Part shown: in pieces, positions 54,961-64,000 of the stretch | Layout of the letters: each line of letters starts with the position of its first letter | How positions within the stretch are numbered: position 1 is the first letter of the stretch | Assembly (NCBI GenBank): GCA_023213395.1 | Contig: CM041465.1 | Location: 201,631,741-201,695,740 of the forward strand | Reading direction: 5' to 3' | DNA length: 64,000 bases | Source: Cycas panzhihuaensis | Lineage: Eukaryota; Cycadophyta | Position numbers and translations under genes: made by a program | Notes under the pieces: model-generated | The model's input: only the letters and a program-made list of their open reading frames with translations | Told to the model about the DNA's origin: nothing | The model's database searches: none

Positions 54961-55520
54961 TCTTGTAAGATTCATGACAAATCCTAAGCGTAATCATTGG
55001 CAAGTCGCAATACAGTGTTGAGGTACCTAAAGACGACTAGCAAATATGGTGCATTGTATGAACCCAATGCGAATTTAAACTTTATGCATACAGACTCGGA
55101 CTTTCTTGGGAGATAAAGACACGGGAAGATCTACGTGCAGGTACATAACATTTCTTGGAGCGACACCAATATCATGGAGATCCAGACGGTAAAGATAGTT
55201 GCACTCAAGCTACTGAAGAAGTACATCACGCTACGAGACAAGCAAGGAGGTGATATGGCTTAGAAAATTGTTGAATACATTAAATGCCACCCAAACAAGT
55301 TCTACTAGCTTACATGTAGATAATCAATCTACAATCCAGATGGCTAAAAATCACGTATTTCATGATCGTACCAAACATATAAGTACAAAAGTCCACGATT
55401 AGAGAACTAGTTCATGATGGCACAATTCAATTGAGTCTTGCCCCACAATGATCAAGTGGCCGATATCTTCACCAAACCACCGAAGAGGGTGAAGTTTGAG
55501 CAGATTCAAGCAACTCACCT
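54961..55520 (+). pseudogene. RNase H and C-terminus of element H
   Basis: LNFMHTDSDFLGR (~55,078-55,115) is the strand-1 Asp motif (YTDSDWAGD type). The middle is badly shifted. The polyprotein end is clear: MPHNDQVADIFTKPPKRVKF at 55,438, the ADIFTKP signature of copia. Confidence 0.75.
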
Positions 55521-55954
55521 TAGGGCCTCCATCTACGGTCGATTGAAGGAGATGACAATAGGACCATCATACTCTATCTCATTCGTGAAAACCCCTTGTG
55601 GGCGGAAGGACAAGAGTAAGTCTCGCTCTATCCCATTCGTGAAAACCCCATGTGGTAGCGAAAGGATAAGGGTTGTATCATTTTGGAAAATCGAACTGTG
55701 AAAACCCAAAAGGGCATGGGGATGACCAAATGGTATATGGAGACTCAAGAGATTTTAGCTACAAAATTTATTGTATTGATTGGCTATCGGCTACATTTAA
55801 AGAGTCTCGAGCCAAGTTAGTAGATTAGAAAATTTGTGGGTTTTCTTCCCCATGAGGGTTTCCATAAAAGTATCATACTAGTTTGCTTTGTAAGAGGCTC
55901 AAATGAAGACCTCATAGGATAGAATAAAATAGAATGAAATGACCTTCTACCATT
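55521..55954 (+). other. 3' untranslated region of element H with tandem repeat
   Basis: Two ~52-bp units (about 55,572-55,625 and 55,626-55,676) share CTCTATC-CATTCGTGAAAACC and CAAGAGTAAG-like ends; a third partial GTGAAAACCC follows at 55,698. No gene. Confidence 0.65.
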
Positions 55955-55965
55955 AAGGGGGAGAT
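55955..55965 (+). promoter_or_regulatory. Polypurine tract of element H
   Basis: AAGGGGGAGAT, the standard copia tract, directly before TGAAAAGGG of the 3' LTR. Confidence 0.9.
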
Positions 55966-56262
55966 TGAAAAGGGTTAATGACATAAGGTCATTACATTAG
56001 TTGATTATTTGAAAAAGGGTCTTAAGTGAACTTTAAATTAGATCACTTAAGTGAAATGCACTTTCATGTGCATTATGTGTAATTTCATTTCACCTAACCC
56101 AAATGCTCCCTCTCTCAATATAAAAGTAAAGCTCAATGGAGGAGATTCATTCTTTACCTCCCCATTTTGTGATAGCTACTTTCTTTCTCTCAAGTCTCTC
56201 TTGCTCCCATGTTTGCCTTTGTGTTTAGTGCATGGAGATGAAGGATAGATCCACTCTTTTCA
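55966..56262 (+). repeat. 3' LTR of element H
   Basis: 297 bp, about 97% like the 5' copy by eye. Followed by GTTAA. Confidence 0.95.
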
Positions 56263-56267
56263 GTTAA
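56263..56267. repeat. Target-site duplication of element H, right copy
   Basis: GTTAA, matching 48,771-48,775. Confidence 0.95.
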
Positions 56268-57023
56268 GACCCACTAGAAAACTCACATACATCTCATAAA
56301 TATAGTTGAAATCTAATTACTATCCCTTATCTATGGATAATCACCTCCTAAGTTTCTTGTTATTCCCTTTTAATGGGTTGGCATATTAATGTCCCATTAC
56401 ATGCTTTAATAGATTTACATCAAGCATAATGTGACTTTCCTTCATGTGGGATTAATTTCCTACTAACAAAGTTTCCATTAGAAAATATTCTTCTTATCGT
56501 AGTATTTACCATATATGAATTACATTATATAAAACATTTGTAGATAACCCTTTTACAAAAGCTATATTACAAAAATATGTATATTATTATATTATTTTAG
56601 TTACTTAAGAAGGATACATGATAATTATCAATGCTTTCCTTAATGACCTTGATCTTAAATCTAAAATATGTGAAAATTACTTCCTACAACTTCATCTCAT
56701 ATTTGAATGTCCTTACAAATATTGCTTTAATTTTAACATTATCAAGAATCTCATTAACATTATTATTAACCATCTCCTTAGAATTCTTGTCTCTAAATTT
56801 GGTATCCATAATGATCTTTCAAAGTTAGTACCTATCTTTAAGATGATTCCCCTACCTCATACTTGAGAATTAAGACCTTACCAAAAAAAGACATTTTCTA
56901 CATTGTTTATTACTAATTCCATTAACAAATTTAATCCATTATACTTTGCCTCTTTTATAAAAAAAATATTTTTTCCTAGTCATTTAGTGCTTATATTTCC
57001 TTTAATATCTTAATGTCTCCCCT
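56268..57023. other. Unassigned AT-rich stretch, possible ancient coding relic
   Basis: The first part (to ~56,600) shows nothing. From 56,618 plus-strand frames stay open for long runs (82 residues, Leu/Ile/Asn/Phe-rich) and appear to continue past solo LTR J at 57,687. I recognise no domain. Confidence 0.3.
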
Positions 57024-57028
57024 TATTT
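57024..57028. repeat. Target-site duplication of solo LTR J, left copy
   Basis: TATTT, identical to 57,682-57,686. Confidence 0.9.
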
Positions 57029-57681
57029 TGTTAGATAATTTGACAACAATGGTTTGGAGGCCAAATTTTTGATAGGTTGGCAGTGCAGTTCCCCCCCCAA
57101 ACCTTTCTTGGGGGGTTCCAAGGGGGGCGGGAGCCCCCCTTGGCCAGGGGGGTGCAGGGGACATGGAACGCCCCCCCCGTGAAGAGGGGGTTCGGGGGTG
57201 ATAGCCCCGGACCCAAAATTTTAGCACTGAAAAGTATATTAAATTGTAAAGAGAATCAGGGTCGTTCACTCAAAATAGCCTAGATTCTACGGTCGAGATT
57301 TGTGCCTTGGATGACCCTCTCATATAGCCCGATTTAGGGCATTTTTCATTATGTTGATAGTGTTCAATGTACTGTGAGGAGTTGGGTGGTTGGTTGTTGT
57401 TGCTGTGAGCACTCTGCTATAAGATTATGTACATTTTCTCCATTCTTTAATAATAAAAATTGATACCTTTCCTCTGTGGATGCTTCCGTAGCACACTACT
57501 AGGGTTTTACCACGTTATATCAGTTGTATATGTGATGCTTGGTTTTCTTGTTCATTTTATTGTTTTATTTCTGGTTTTAAGAACTTGTATGTTAAATTTT
57601 AGTTTCAATTCCTATAACTAGTTGTAAGAATAGTTTAGATCTTGGTGGTGGTTTAAGGGTTGGGACCTTATCTTCACAACA
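57029..57681 (+). mobile_element. J: solo Ty1/copia LTR, 653 bp
   Basis: It starts TGTTAG and ends CAACA, with a perfect TATTT duplication on both sides and no internal element sequence. This is the product of recombination between two LTRs. Same family as K at 1-210. It has a GC-rich core at 57,090-57,210 and TAATAAAAATTGATACC near 57,450. CpG and G/C runs are well preserved. Confidence 0.9.
57118..57143 (+). repeat. Perfect GC-rich hairpin in LTR J
   Basis: CCAAGGGGGGC and its complement GCCCCCCTTGG flank a GGGA loop (a GNRA-type tetraloop). Further C8/G6 and C8/G5 runs at 57,091-57,195 could form a larger structure. As RNA it would be very stable. Confidence 0.9.
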
Positions 57682-57686
57682 TATTT
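57682..57686. repeat. Target-site duplication of solo LTR J, right copy
   Basis: TATTT, matching 57,024-57,028. Confidence 0.9.
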
Positions 57687-58056
57687 TAACTTCAATTCTT
57701 ATGGTCATAGACTTTGACAAATAGTTTTTCTTCTACACATCTTCCAATGGCCATTCTACAAATATTATTCTTAGGATAGAACATTATTATAAGGCCAAGT
57801 ATACAAATATATTATATTAGCAATTTGCTTATTGGGTTTAAACCTAAACATTCATCTATTGATAAGTAGCACCTTGTTATTATCTACACTACTAAGAAAC
57901 ATTACTTGTATCTCCCTATTAACAATACTAAAGCCATTATTTCCTCTTATCTTATAAAATAACTTCTTAATGAAGCTATTTCTTTTGTCCACATAAGTTA
58001 TTAGACCATTCTTTTAAAATAGCTTGAATTTATTTATTTATTTTTGTATGAGATCT
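57687..58056 (+). other. Unassigned stretch, Gln-stop pattern
   Basis: One plus frame is interrupted only by TAA, TAG and TGA at spacings that would read as a Gln-rich protein if C-to-T changes were undone (contains NIILRIEHYYKAKYTNILY). I recognise no family and do not assign it. The last five bases before E (GATCT, 58,052-58,056) should be E's target duplicate. Confidence 0.3.
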
Positions 58057-58345
58057 TGATGGAATCATATGACAAAGAGAGCATAATGAAATGTAAGCAA
58101 GAAAGGGCACACCTATCAATCCATAAGGATGGTGGTATTGATGAATACTAGGGTCTTCAAACCCCCTAAGTAAATAAGCAAGATTAAGAGGATTTGAGCA
58201 CACCTCTCAAGGTCTACCGTCAACTAGCATTAACAAACTCTTGACATAGTGTCACCACAATAACTCCACCAATTTTGGTTATTACCCTAATACAAGTAAT
58301 CTCCCCAAGGTGGGTACTTGCCCCAATATGGGCATTATTCTAACA
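58057..58345 (-). repeat. 3' LTR of element E
   Basis: About 289 bp on minus, from TGTTAGAATAATG to ATTCCATCA, the same length and termini as D's LTR. No second copy is in the window, so the outer edge (58,057) rests on comparison with D. Confidence 0.65.
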
Positions 58346-58356
58346 TTTCTTCCCTA
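58346..58356 (-). promoter_or_regulatory. Polypurine tract of element E
   Basis: Minus ATAGGGAAGAA immediately before the LTR start. Confidence 0.6.
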
Positions 58357-58900
58357 TAATTCCTATTTAGGGAGACTCTAAGTTTATTTCTGAATTTAAT
58401 AAATTTTATTTTACTAAGTGCCTTTGTGAAAATATCTACCACCTATTCTTTAGTGTTATAATAGACTGATTCTAACTCACTTTGTTGTACCAACTCTAAT
58501 AAAGTAGTGTCGTATTTTAATGTACTTTGTCCTACTATAAACACTAGATTCCTAGTCATCTAAATTGTGATTTAAATATCAAAAAGTAATTGAGTAGGAC
58601 CAATATGTTCTTCCTGTAAGCCCTGAAGTAATCTTCTAAGCCAAACTATTTTACATGCTTCTATTATAATTACTATGTACTCTACTTCTATAGTAGAAAG
58701 AGATATTATTACCCACTTCTTTGAACTCCATGCTACTATTACTAAACCTAAACTGAATGTATAACCTGAAGTAGATTTCCTATCATCTACATAACTTTCC
58801 CAATCTGAGTTTGTATAGCCAATCAATTTATAATCCCTTGATGACCTGTAATGTAAACCATACCCAATAGTACATTTGAGATGCCTAAGAACCCTTTTGG
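58357..58900 (-). pseudogene. RNase H of element E
   Basis: The clean frame 58,572-58,826 reads MIGYTNSDWESYVDDRKSTS, GYTFSLGLVIVAWSSKKWVI and ISLSTIEVEYIVIIIEACKI, the standard copia order. The first catalytic Asp is Asn (TNSDW), the Glu is kept (EVEY). Downstream, the tail reads with a TAG as EQVVDIFTKALSK near 58,430. Confidence 0.85.
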
Positions 58901-59338
58901 CTACTTGCTAATGTTTTACCTTAAGCTTAGACATAAACCTAGAAACCACACTCAATGCATACATAATGTCTAGTCGAGTTGAAGTTAAGTAAATTAGGTT
59001 CCTAATCAACTACCAATAAAATGTAGGATTAACTGATTTAAATTCCTTAAACTTAGATAATTTTAACCCAACCTCTGTTGGTATTACAAGTGGCTTATGA
59101 CTAGTCATGTTGAACTTGTATGACATATCCAATGTATATTTCCTTCAAAATACAAACATGCCTTTTTTCATCTTGCCATACTTCAATACCTAAGAAATAA
59201 TATATAAGCCTTAAGTCTGTCATCTTAAATTCTTTACACATATATTTCTTAAACTTTTGGGATAAGTAATCACTCTTCCTATTATATATTAATTCATCCA
59301 TATATAATCCTATAATTAGTATTGAACCTCCTTCTAAT

Positions 59339-59387
<49 letters not shown>

Positions 59388-59511
59388 GTATATATATGTA
59401 TATATATATATATATGTATATATATGTATATATATGTATATATATGTATATATATGTATATATATGTATATATATATATATATGTATATATATGTATATA
59501 TATGTATATAT

Positions 59512-59559
<48 letters not shown>

Positions 59560-60045
59560 ATTTGATTGGCTTCTTAGGTATTCTTTATCCTTGAAATATT
59601 TATCAATTTTAGAGTACCATACTTAAGGTGCTTGCTTAAGTCCATATAAGGCCTTTTTTAATTTGTAGACCTTGTCATCTTTTTCTTTCACTTGAAAACC
59701 CTTAAGTTGCTAGACATAAATTTCTTCATCTATATAGCCATTTAAGAAGACACTTTTTACATCTATTTGATAGACTGTCTAACCTTGTTGTGTAGCTCAT
59801 GTCATGATTAATCTGATTATTTCTAATCTTGCGACAGGTATAAATATTTTATTATAATCTATGCCCTCAATTTGAGCATAGCTCTTTGTAACTAATCTTA
59901 CCTTGCATTTATCAATAGATCCATCTGATTTATACTTAGTCTTATAGATCTATTTTATTTTACTAGGTGGTAAATCTACTAACTTCCATGTGTTATTTTT
60001 CACTAAGACATTATACTCTTCCTTCATTGCATTCTTCTATTCATC
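58901..60045 (-). pseudogene. Reverse transcriptase of element E, split by a microsatellite
   Basis: Minus: MKEEYNVLVKN.. (~60,025), DKCKVRLVTKSYAQIEGIDY, 'YQIDVKSVFLNGYIDEEIYV' (~59,720-59,780) and KVYKLKKALYGLKQAP. The microsatellite at 59,338-59,556 stands where D has NLYIKIE. It then continues with [20 protein letters not shown], the active site reading CMDE instead of YVDD, and EFKMTDLRLIYYFLGIEVWQ (59,101-59,301). Confidence 0.8.
59338..59556. repeat. (TA)n / (TATATG)n microsatellite
   Basis: About 220 bp of TA repeats with regularly spaced TATATATG variants inside E's RT. ORFs of Tyr/Ile/Met/Val repeats here are artefacts. Confidence 0.95.
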
Positions 60046-61170
60046 TTGACTGTTTAGCTCTTCAAAGTTGTGAGGCTCATTTGACTCCATAACTTGAGTT
60101 ATAAGTGTAAAATTCACCCTTTGTGATCTTGTTGTTCTTCTCTCAAAGTTAGTATCTAAGATATTTTAAGGGTTATGAGTCATTTTATATCTATTTTGGG
60201 ACCATTTGACTTGAAGTAGATGGTCATGATTTATTTGCATTAGGTACATTTGTATCACTTGAGTTATCTATTTCAACTATAATATTTTTGCCCTTATCTT
60301 TTCAACAACTGCTTCTTGATAGAATTCATCTTCTTTAAAGATGACATCCCTACTCATAATAATCCTTTTATCATTTGGATCATATAATTTATAAGATCTA
60401 GATGAGTCACTATATCCTATAAAGACATACTTTGTGCTTTTATCATTTAATTTTATCCTCCTTTATTTTAGGACATGTGTATAAGTTATGCATAAAAAAA
60501 CCCTTAAGTTTTTTATGCTTGACTTGTAACCTATCTAAGCTAATTCATGTGTAACCTATCTCATTGCTTTGGTGGTAAACTTATTCAATAAATAGATACA
60601 TATATGTATAGTTTTTATCCAATATTCATTATCAAGATGCTTATTCTTAAGTATTTTATTTTTTATAATTATCTTATTCTTTCTTTATACAACCCCATTT
60701 TGTTGAGGTGTGTAGGGATTTGTAAGCTATTTCATTATCCCAAAATATTTATAATAATCTTTGAATTCATTTGAAATGAATTCTCCCTCATTCTCTGATC
60801 TTAGGATCAAAATTTTATGTCCACTTTATCTTTTAATTATATTTTTGAAGTCAGTAAAGTATTAGAGTGCATTTGACTTGAACCTAAGAAAGTAAACTTA
60901 ACCCATCCTTGTAAAATCATCAATGAATGTTATGAAATACTTGGTTCCACCAAGTGAAGGCACATTCATTGGTCTACATAAGTTCATGTATACTAATTGA
61001 AGAGGCCTATTGTCCTTATGGCTTTCATTAAGGAATCATTCCCTTTATTATTTACCTAATATATACCCTCCACACACTTCCTTACTATGTTTAATATTAG
61101 ATACTTCTATCACCATTTCCATCTTCTTCATTAAGGATAAATTGTTATAGTTTAAATGGGCAAGTCTTTT
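60046..61170 (-). pseudogene. Integrase of element E
   Basis: Minus: pre-integrase HLNYNNLSLMKKMEMVIEVS (~61,100-61,160), then core remnants including the LRSENEGEFISNEF-type second Asp region (~60,770-60,800) and NGVV*RKN near 60,690. It ends with the SRSYKLYDPNDKRIIMSRDV post-core segment (~60,345-60,410). All are broken by stops. Confidence 0.75.
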
Positions 61171-61700
61171 ATACTATGTTTCACTATCCACATTATTTGA
61201 TGCCTTCAAAATATAATAATCAGTTGGGAGAATAACTAGTTTGAATAATTTATCACTAGTCATTTGGCGCTTATCAACTATTACTTTGTTCATTAGATTA
61301 TCTTTAATGGTGCACTCCTTATTGTCAAATATCACCTTATAGTTTTGCTCTATCATTTGTCCTATTAATAGTTAAATTTTCTTTAAGTATTAGGATATGA
61401 AGCACATCATTGATATACCTTATTTCTCTAAATTTTATTTGTATAACTGCATTCTCTTTTCCAACTATAGCTTGAGTGGTGTTATCTCCAAACATGATTT
61501 TCTTCCTTTTGGTATTATCTAATTCTTTAAACCATTTTTCTTTATATATCATATGGGTAAAATATCCTGAGTTAATTTACTAGCTATCTTCTTCTTTATT
61601 TGCCATAAAACTTGATAAAAAAAGTCTTTTATTTTCCCTGTGTTCAATAGTTGTATTAGCAATCCCTTTTTGTAAGTTGGACCATTTTGTAAAATAATTT
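61171..61700 (-). pseudogene. Protease and pre-integrase segment of element E
   Basis: Minus: LFLSSFMANKEEDS* then INSGYFTHMIYKEKWFKELD (protease loop, Asn for Asp as in C), 'DNTTQAIVGKENAVIQIKFR' (61,337-61,552) and the frame 61,174-61,356 with CTIKDNLMNKVIVDKRQMTS. Same layout as C and D. Confidence 0.8.
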
Positions 61701-62760
61701 TCATCTAAATGCCTACTTTTATGGTAATAGGAATATCACATTGTTCTTCTACCTCTAAGACTTCTTTTTCTTTGTACTTGCTTTCTACTTCTTGGACTTT
61801 GACCTCTGCCTCTTCCTTGAGGTTCAAAATTTTATCCTTGGCCTTTGATTAAATTAGCCTTGAAAATATCTTTATCCTTGATCTTGAAATTGATTTTGAC
61901 CTTGATGAAAATAACTTTTACCTTGATGATATTATCCTTACCCTTGAGAAACTTGATCTTATCTTTAATGAAATTGATTTTAATTTTTAAATTATTGACC
62001 TCTTCCTCTATGAGATTATCCGCTTCCCTCATAACTTTGACCTTAAAATATAGGCATAATTTTTGCCTTAATGGCAAAGGCATATTCTAAAAATTTATCT
62101 CCCTCAATTTTCTCTTTAACAATAAGTAACATTGTATTTAATTAATCAATTTTGACTGTAGTAAGGTCTATAGAGACCTCAATACTTGCGGAAACTATTT
62201 CAAACCTTTTAATATCACTAACATATCTCAAGATCTTTTCTACCACCCTTTGCTCACTTATGACATTTTCAAAGTCTCTCATTTAATTGATTAGGCCTTA
62301 TATCTTTGTTATGAAGTCATCTATTCCTTCATTATTATTCATCCTAGAGTTCTCAAACCTACTCCTTAATATTTAGAGTTTCGATGTAGCATCTCCTTTA
62401 TAAGTGGTCTTCAATGCATCCCATGTCTTATTTGATGTAGATGCTTCTCTAACCCTTAAAAAAATGTGATCCTCCAATGCAAAGATGATAAATGCCAAAG
62501 CTTCATTATCTCACTTTTCATTCTGCTTATAGGTCTTTTTTTGGTCTTTAATAATATTAGTTTCAAGTTCTCCATAACTTATTGTAATCAAGTTCCACAT
62601 ATCCTTTAATAAAAAAATGGGTTTCATTCTTTAACTCTAATTCAAAAAGGTAGTACTATCAAACTTTGGTACCATGGCATTATTTATACTTGAGACCGTA
62701 ATGAAGAAAATTACCTTAAAAGTAAACTACTTGAAGACGTAAAGTTCTTAAATGAAAGAT
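61701..62760 (-). pseudogene. Gag of element E
   Basis: Minus: NNNEGIDDFITKI*GLIN (~62,280-62,340), RVVEKILRYVSDIKRFEIVS (~62,190-62,250), then the repetitive Lys/Asp/Ile stretch 61,832-62,083. The knuckle YSYYHKSRHLDENYFTK (~61,690-61,740) has Cys replaced by Tyr as in C. The N-terminal part is scrambled. Confidence 0.75.
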
Positions 62761-64000
62761 TAAAATGAACTTAAATAAGGTAATAAATGCACTAAAAACA
62801 TAAGAAAAACTTGCCCCCCTTTAATTTCAAAACATACACAAGTATCCTAATTGGGACTTAACCTCCTCCAAAGTAAAAATTTTATATTAATGATGATTAC
62901 AAGATGAAATTTTACTAGATTTGTTTAAGGGTAATCTTACAAGAAGCCTATAAACCAACACCAAATTTAACAATGAAAATATTATACCAAATAATTTCAA
63001 AAGGTCTTGAAAGATCATTCACTCAATAGAGGATCAAAATATGAATCCAATATCTTAAATGACACTTAATTCTAACTTTTTATGTCTAAGTTATATATTA
63101 AAAAGTCTAAGGAGGTTAAAAGGGATAAAGAACCCTTTAGTATATGAACTATAAAAAAAAAAGCAAAAATCAACAACTTTCAATCACTAAAAAAACTACC
63201 AAATAAAGACCTTATATAGCTATATGACCACACATTTCATTCAGGTAGAAATGTAGAATACTTTGGTGTTGACAGATTTAAAAGTGACCTTTGTTCGTGA
63301 TAGGTATTCTTGTTGGAGCATAAATAGGTACTTGTTTTGAATCAACCTTCTTGAGAAATAGATTAGCCTCTTTTACAAACTATCCTTCTAGTCATTTGAC
63401 TCTACTATATGACCTACAAACTACAAGAGTGGAGGGTTATAGGTTGATAAGAATTAGTTAAATGTATATATGCCAATATCAATCGCATAAATGACTATTT
63501 CAAACAAAGGCAAATCGTATAAAATAGTCAGTCAATGCTTCAAGTAAACATATCAATATTTTAAATAACCATATTAATATCCTCATAATGTAGATTTCCT
63601 GAAGACATATTAAACAAATGTGTTAAAAAAAAAAATCACTATTACAAATTCAAGTAGTCGAAACCACTAACTATTTATCATACAAGTGAAGTTATGAAGT
63701 ACTTAATATGAACTAGGAGACCTTCCAAATATTACAATACTTGGTATATAAATGTTAAGTAACCAACCATTAAAAAAGGTCATTTAACATGTTTCTTTTT
63801 ATTTACTAGTTATCTTATAATGATTCTTTCTCTATAATTAGAAGACTTTTATGATTGCATGTAGGTTTATTTGCTCATCTACATGTAGGTGTCCAAAGTG
63901 GGTTTTAAGAGATGTCTTAAATTACTCATGAATATGAGTTATTTCCTTCTCTTTTCTACCTATATGTCACTGTCTAACAGGTTTCAATCTGTCTATTTGT
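62761..64000 (-). other. Leader of element E
   Basis: AT-rich and non-coding, with no ORF or repeat recognised. By comparison with D (2.2-kb leader) the 5' LTR lies beyond the window. Confidence 0.5.

Larger units (their letters stand above)
48776..56262 (+). mobile_element. H: complete Ty1/copia retrotransposon, 7.5 kb
   Basis: LTRs 48,776-49,073 and 55,966-56,262 differ at only about eight positions. PBS, leader, gag, protease, integrase, RT, RNase H and a clean polypurine tract are all in order on plus, with a perfect GTTAA duplication. The coding region nevertheless has many one-base indels and stops, more than the LTR similarity alone would suggest. The copy may have moved as an already defective element. 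Confidence 0.95.
58057..64000 (-). mobile_element. E: Ty1/copia retrotransposon, minus strand, runs off the right edge
   Basis: 3' LTR, polypurine tract, RNase H, RT, integrase, protease, gag and leader follow in order from low to high coordinate on minus. Same family as C and D by gag, protease and LTR ends (TGTTAGAATAATGCC.. and ..CCATCA). The 5' LTR is expected around 65 kb, beyond the window. Frames are heavily broken. Confidence 0.85.

Noticed and set aside
56600-58056. Endogenous pararetrovirus movement-protein relic
   Set aside because: A vague resemblance around IEHYYKAKYTN was considered, but the required motifs are absent and I cannot support it.
59322-59594. Tyr/Ile/Met/Val repeat ORF
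   Set aside because: Microsatellite inside E's broken RT; no protein.
1-64000. CRISPR arrays, rRNA, intact tRNA genes, organelle DNA, prokaryotic operons
   Set aside because: None seen. Repeats are LTRs, SINE, microsatellites and leader repeats; the sequence is plant nuclear repeat DNA.

Overview
The window is repeat-rich plant nuclear DNA in which I recognise no intact host gene, rRNA gene or tRNA gene. Long, old, stop-riddled LTR retrotransposons fill almost all of it, as expected for a very large seed-plant genome. Slow removal of old insertions and LTRs of about 3 kb suggest a gymnosperm, but that is inference. Most in-frame stops sit where a relative has Gln, Arg or Trp, as expected from C-to-T decay of methylated cytosine.

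The left 45 kb is one nest. Host element C (Ty1/copia, minus strand) survives as 27,615-29,131 plus 41,746 to about 44,416. Element A (Ty3/gypsy, Tat-like, minus strand) lies inside C and runs off the left edge. A's 2.7-kb 5' LTR is split by element B (Tat-like, plus strand, 10,696-27,265, target duplication CCTAT/CCTAC). Element D (copia, plus strand, 29,137-41,740, duplication ATTAG) split C between its zinc knuckle and protease. Element G (copia-type but lacking pol, minus strand, 34,040-39,620, duplication TAAGG) split D's integrase. A piece of another copia LTR interrupts A at 1-210.

B is the most informative element. After gag, protease, reverse transcriptase, RNase H and integrase it has 4.8 kb more before the 3' LTR. 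This part holds an antisense reading frame resembling the plant mobile domain with a coiled-coil tail, then a sense frame with a second RNase H of the archaeal-like, protrusion-less type. I did not expect that domain downstream of integrase.

From 44.4 to 48.8 kb lie a truncated A-type LTR (F), an unassigned stretch, a CpG-rich block that may be a host promoter or gene fragment, and a tRNA-headed SINE with an 11-bp target duplication. A complete copia element H (48,776-56,262, duplication GTTAA) follows, with LTRs only a few percent apart. Next come a solo copia LTR (J, 57,029-57,681, duplication TATTT) with a striking GC-rich hairpin, and copia element E (minus strand, 58,057 to beyond the right edge). 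C, D and E are one related copia family. G and H have the most similar LTR pairs and are the youngest insertions; A, B, C, D and E are much more decayed.
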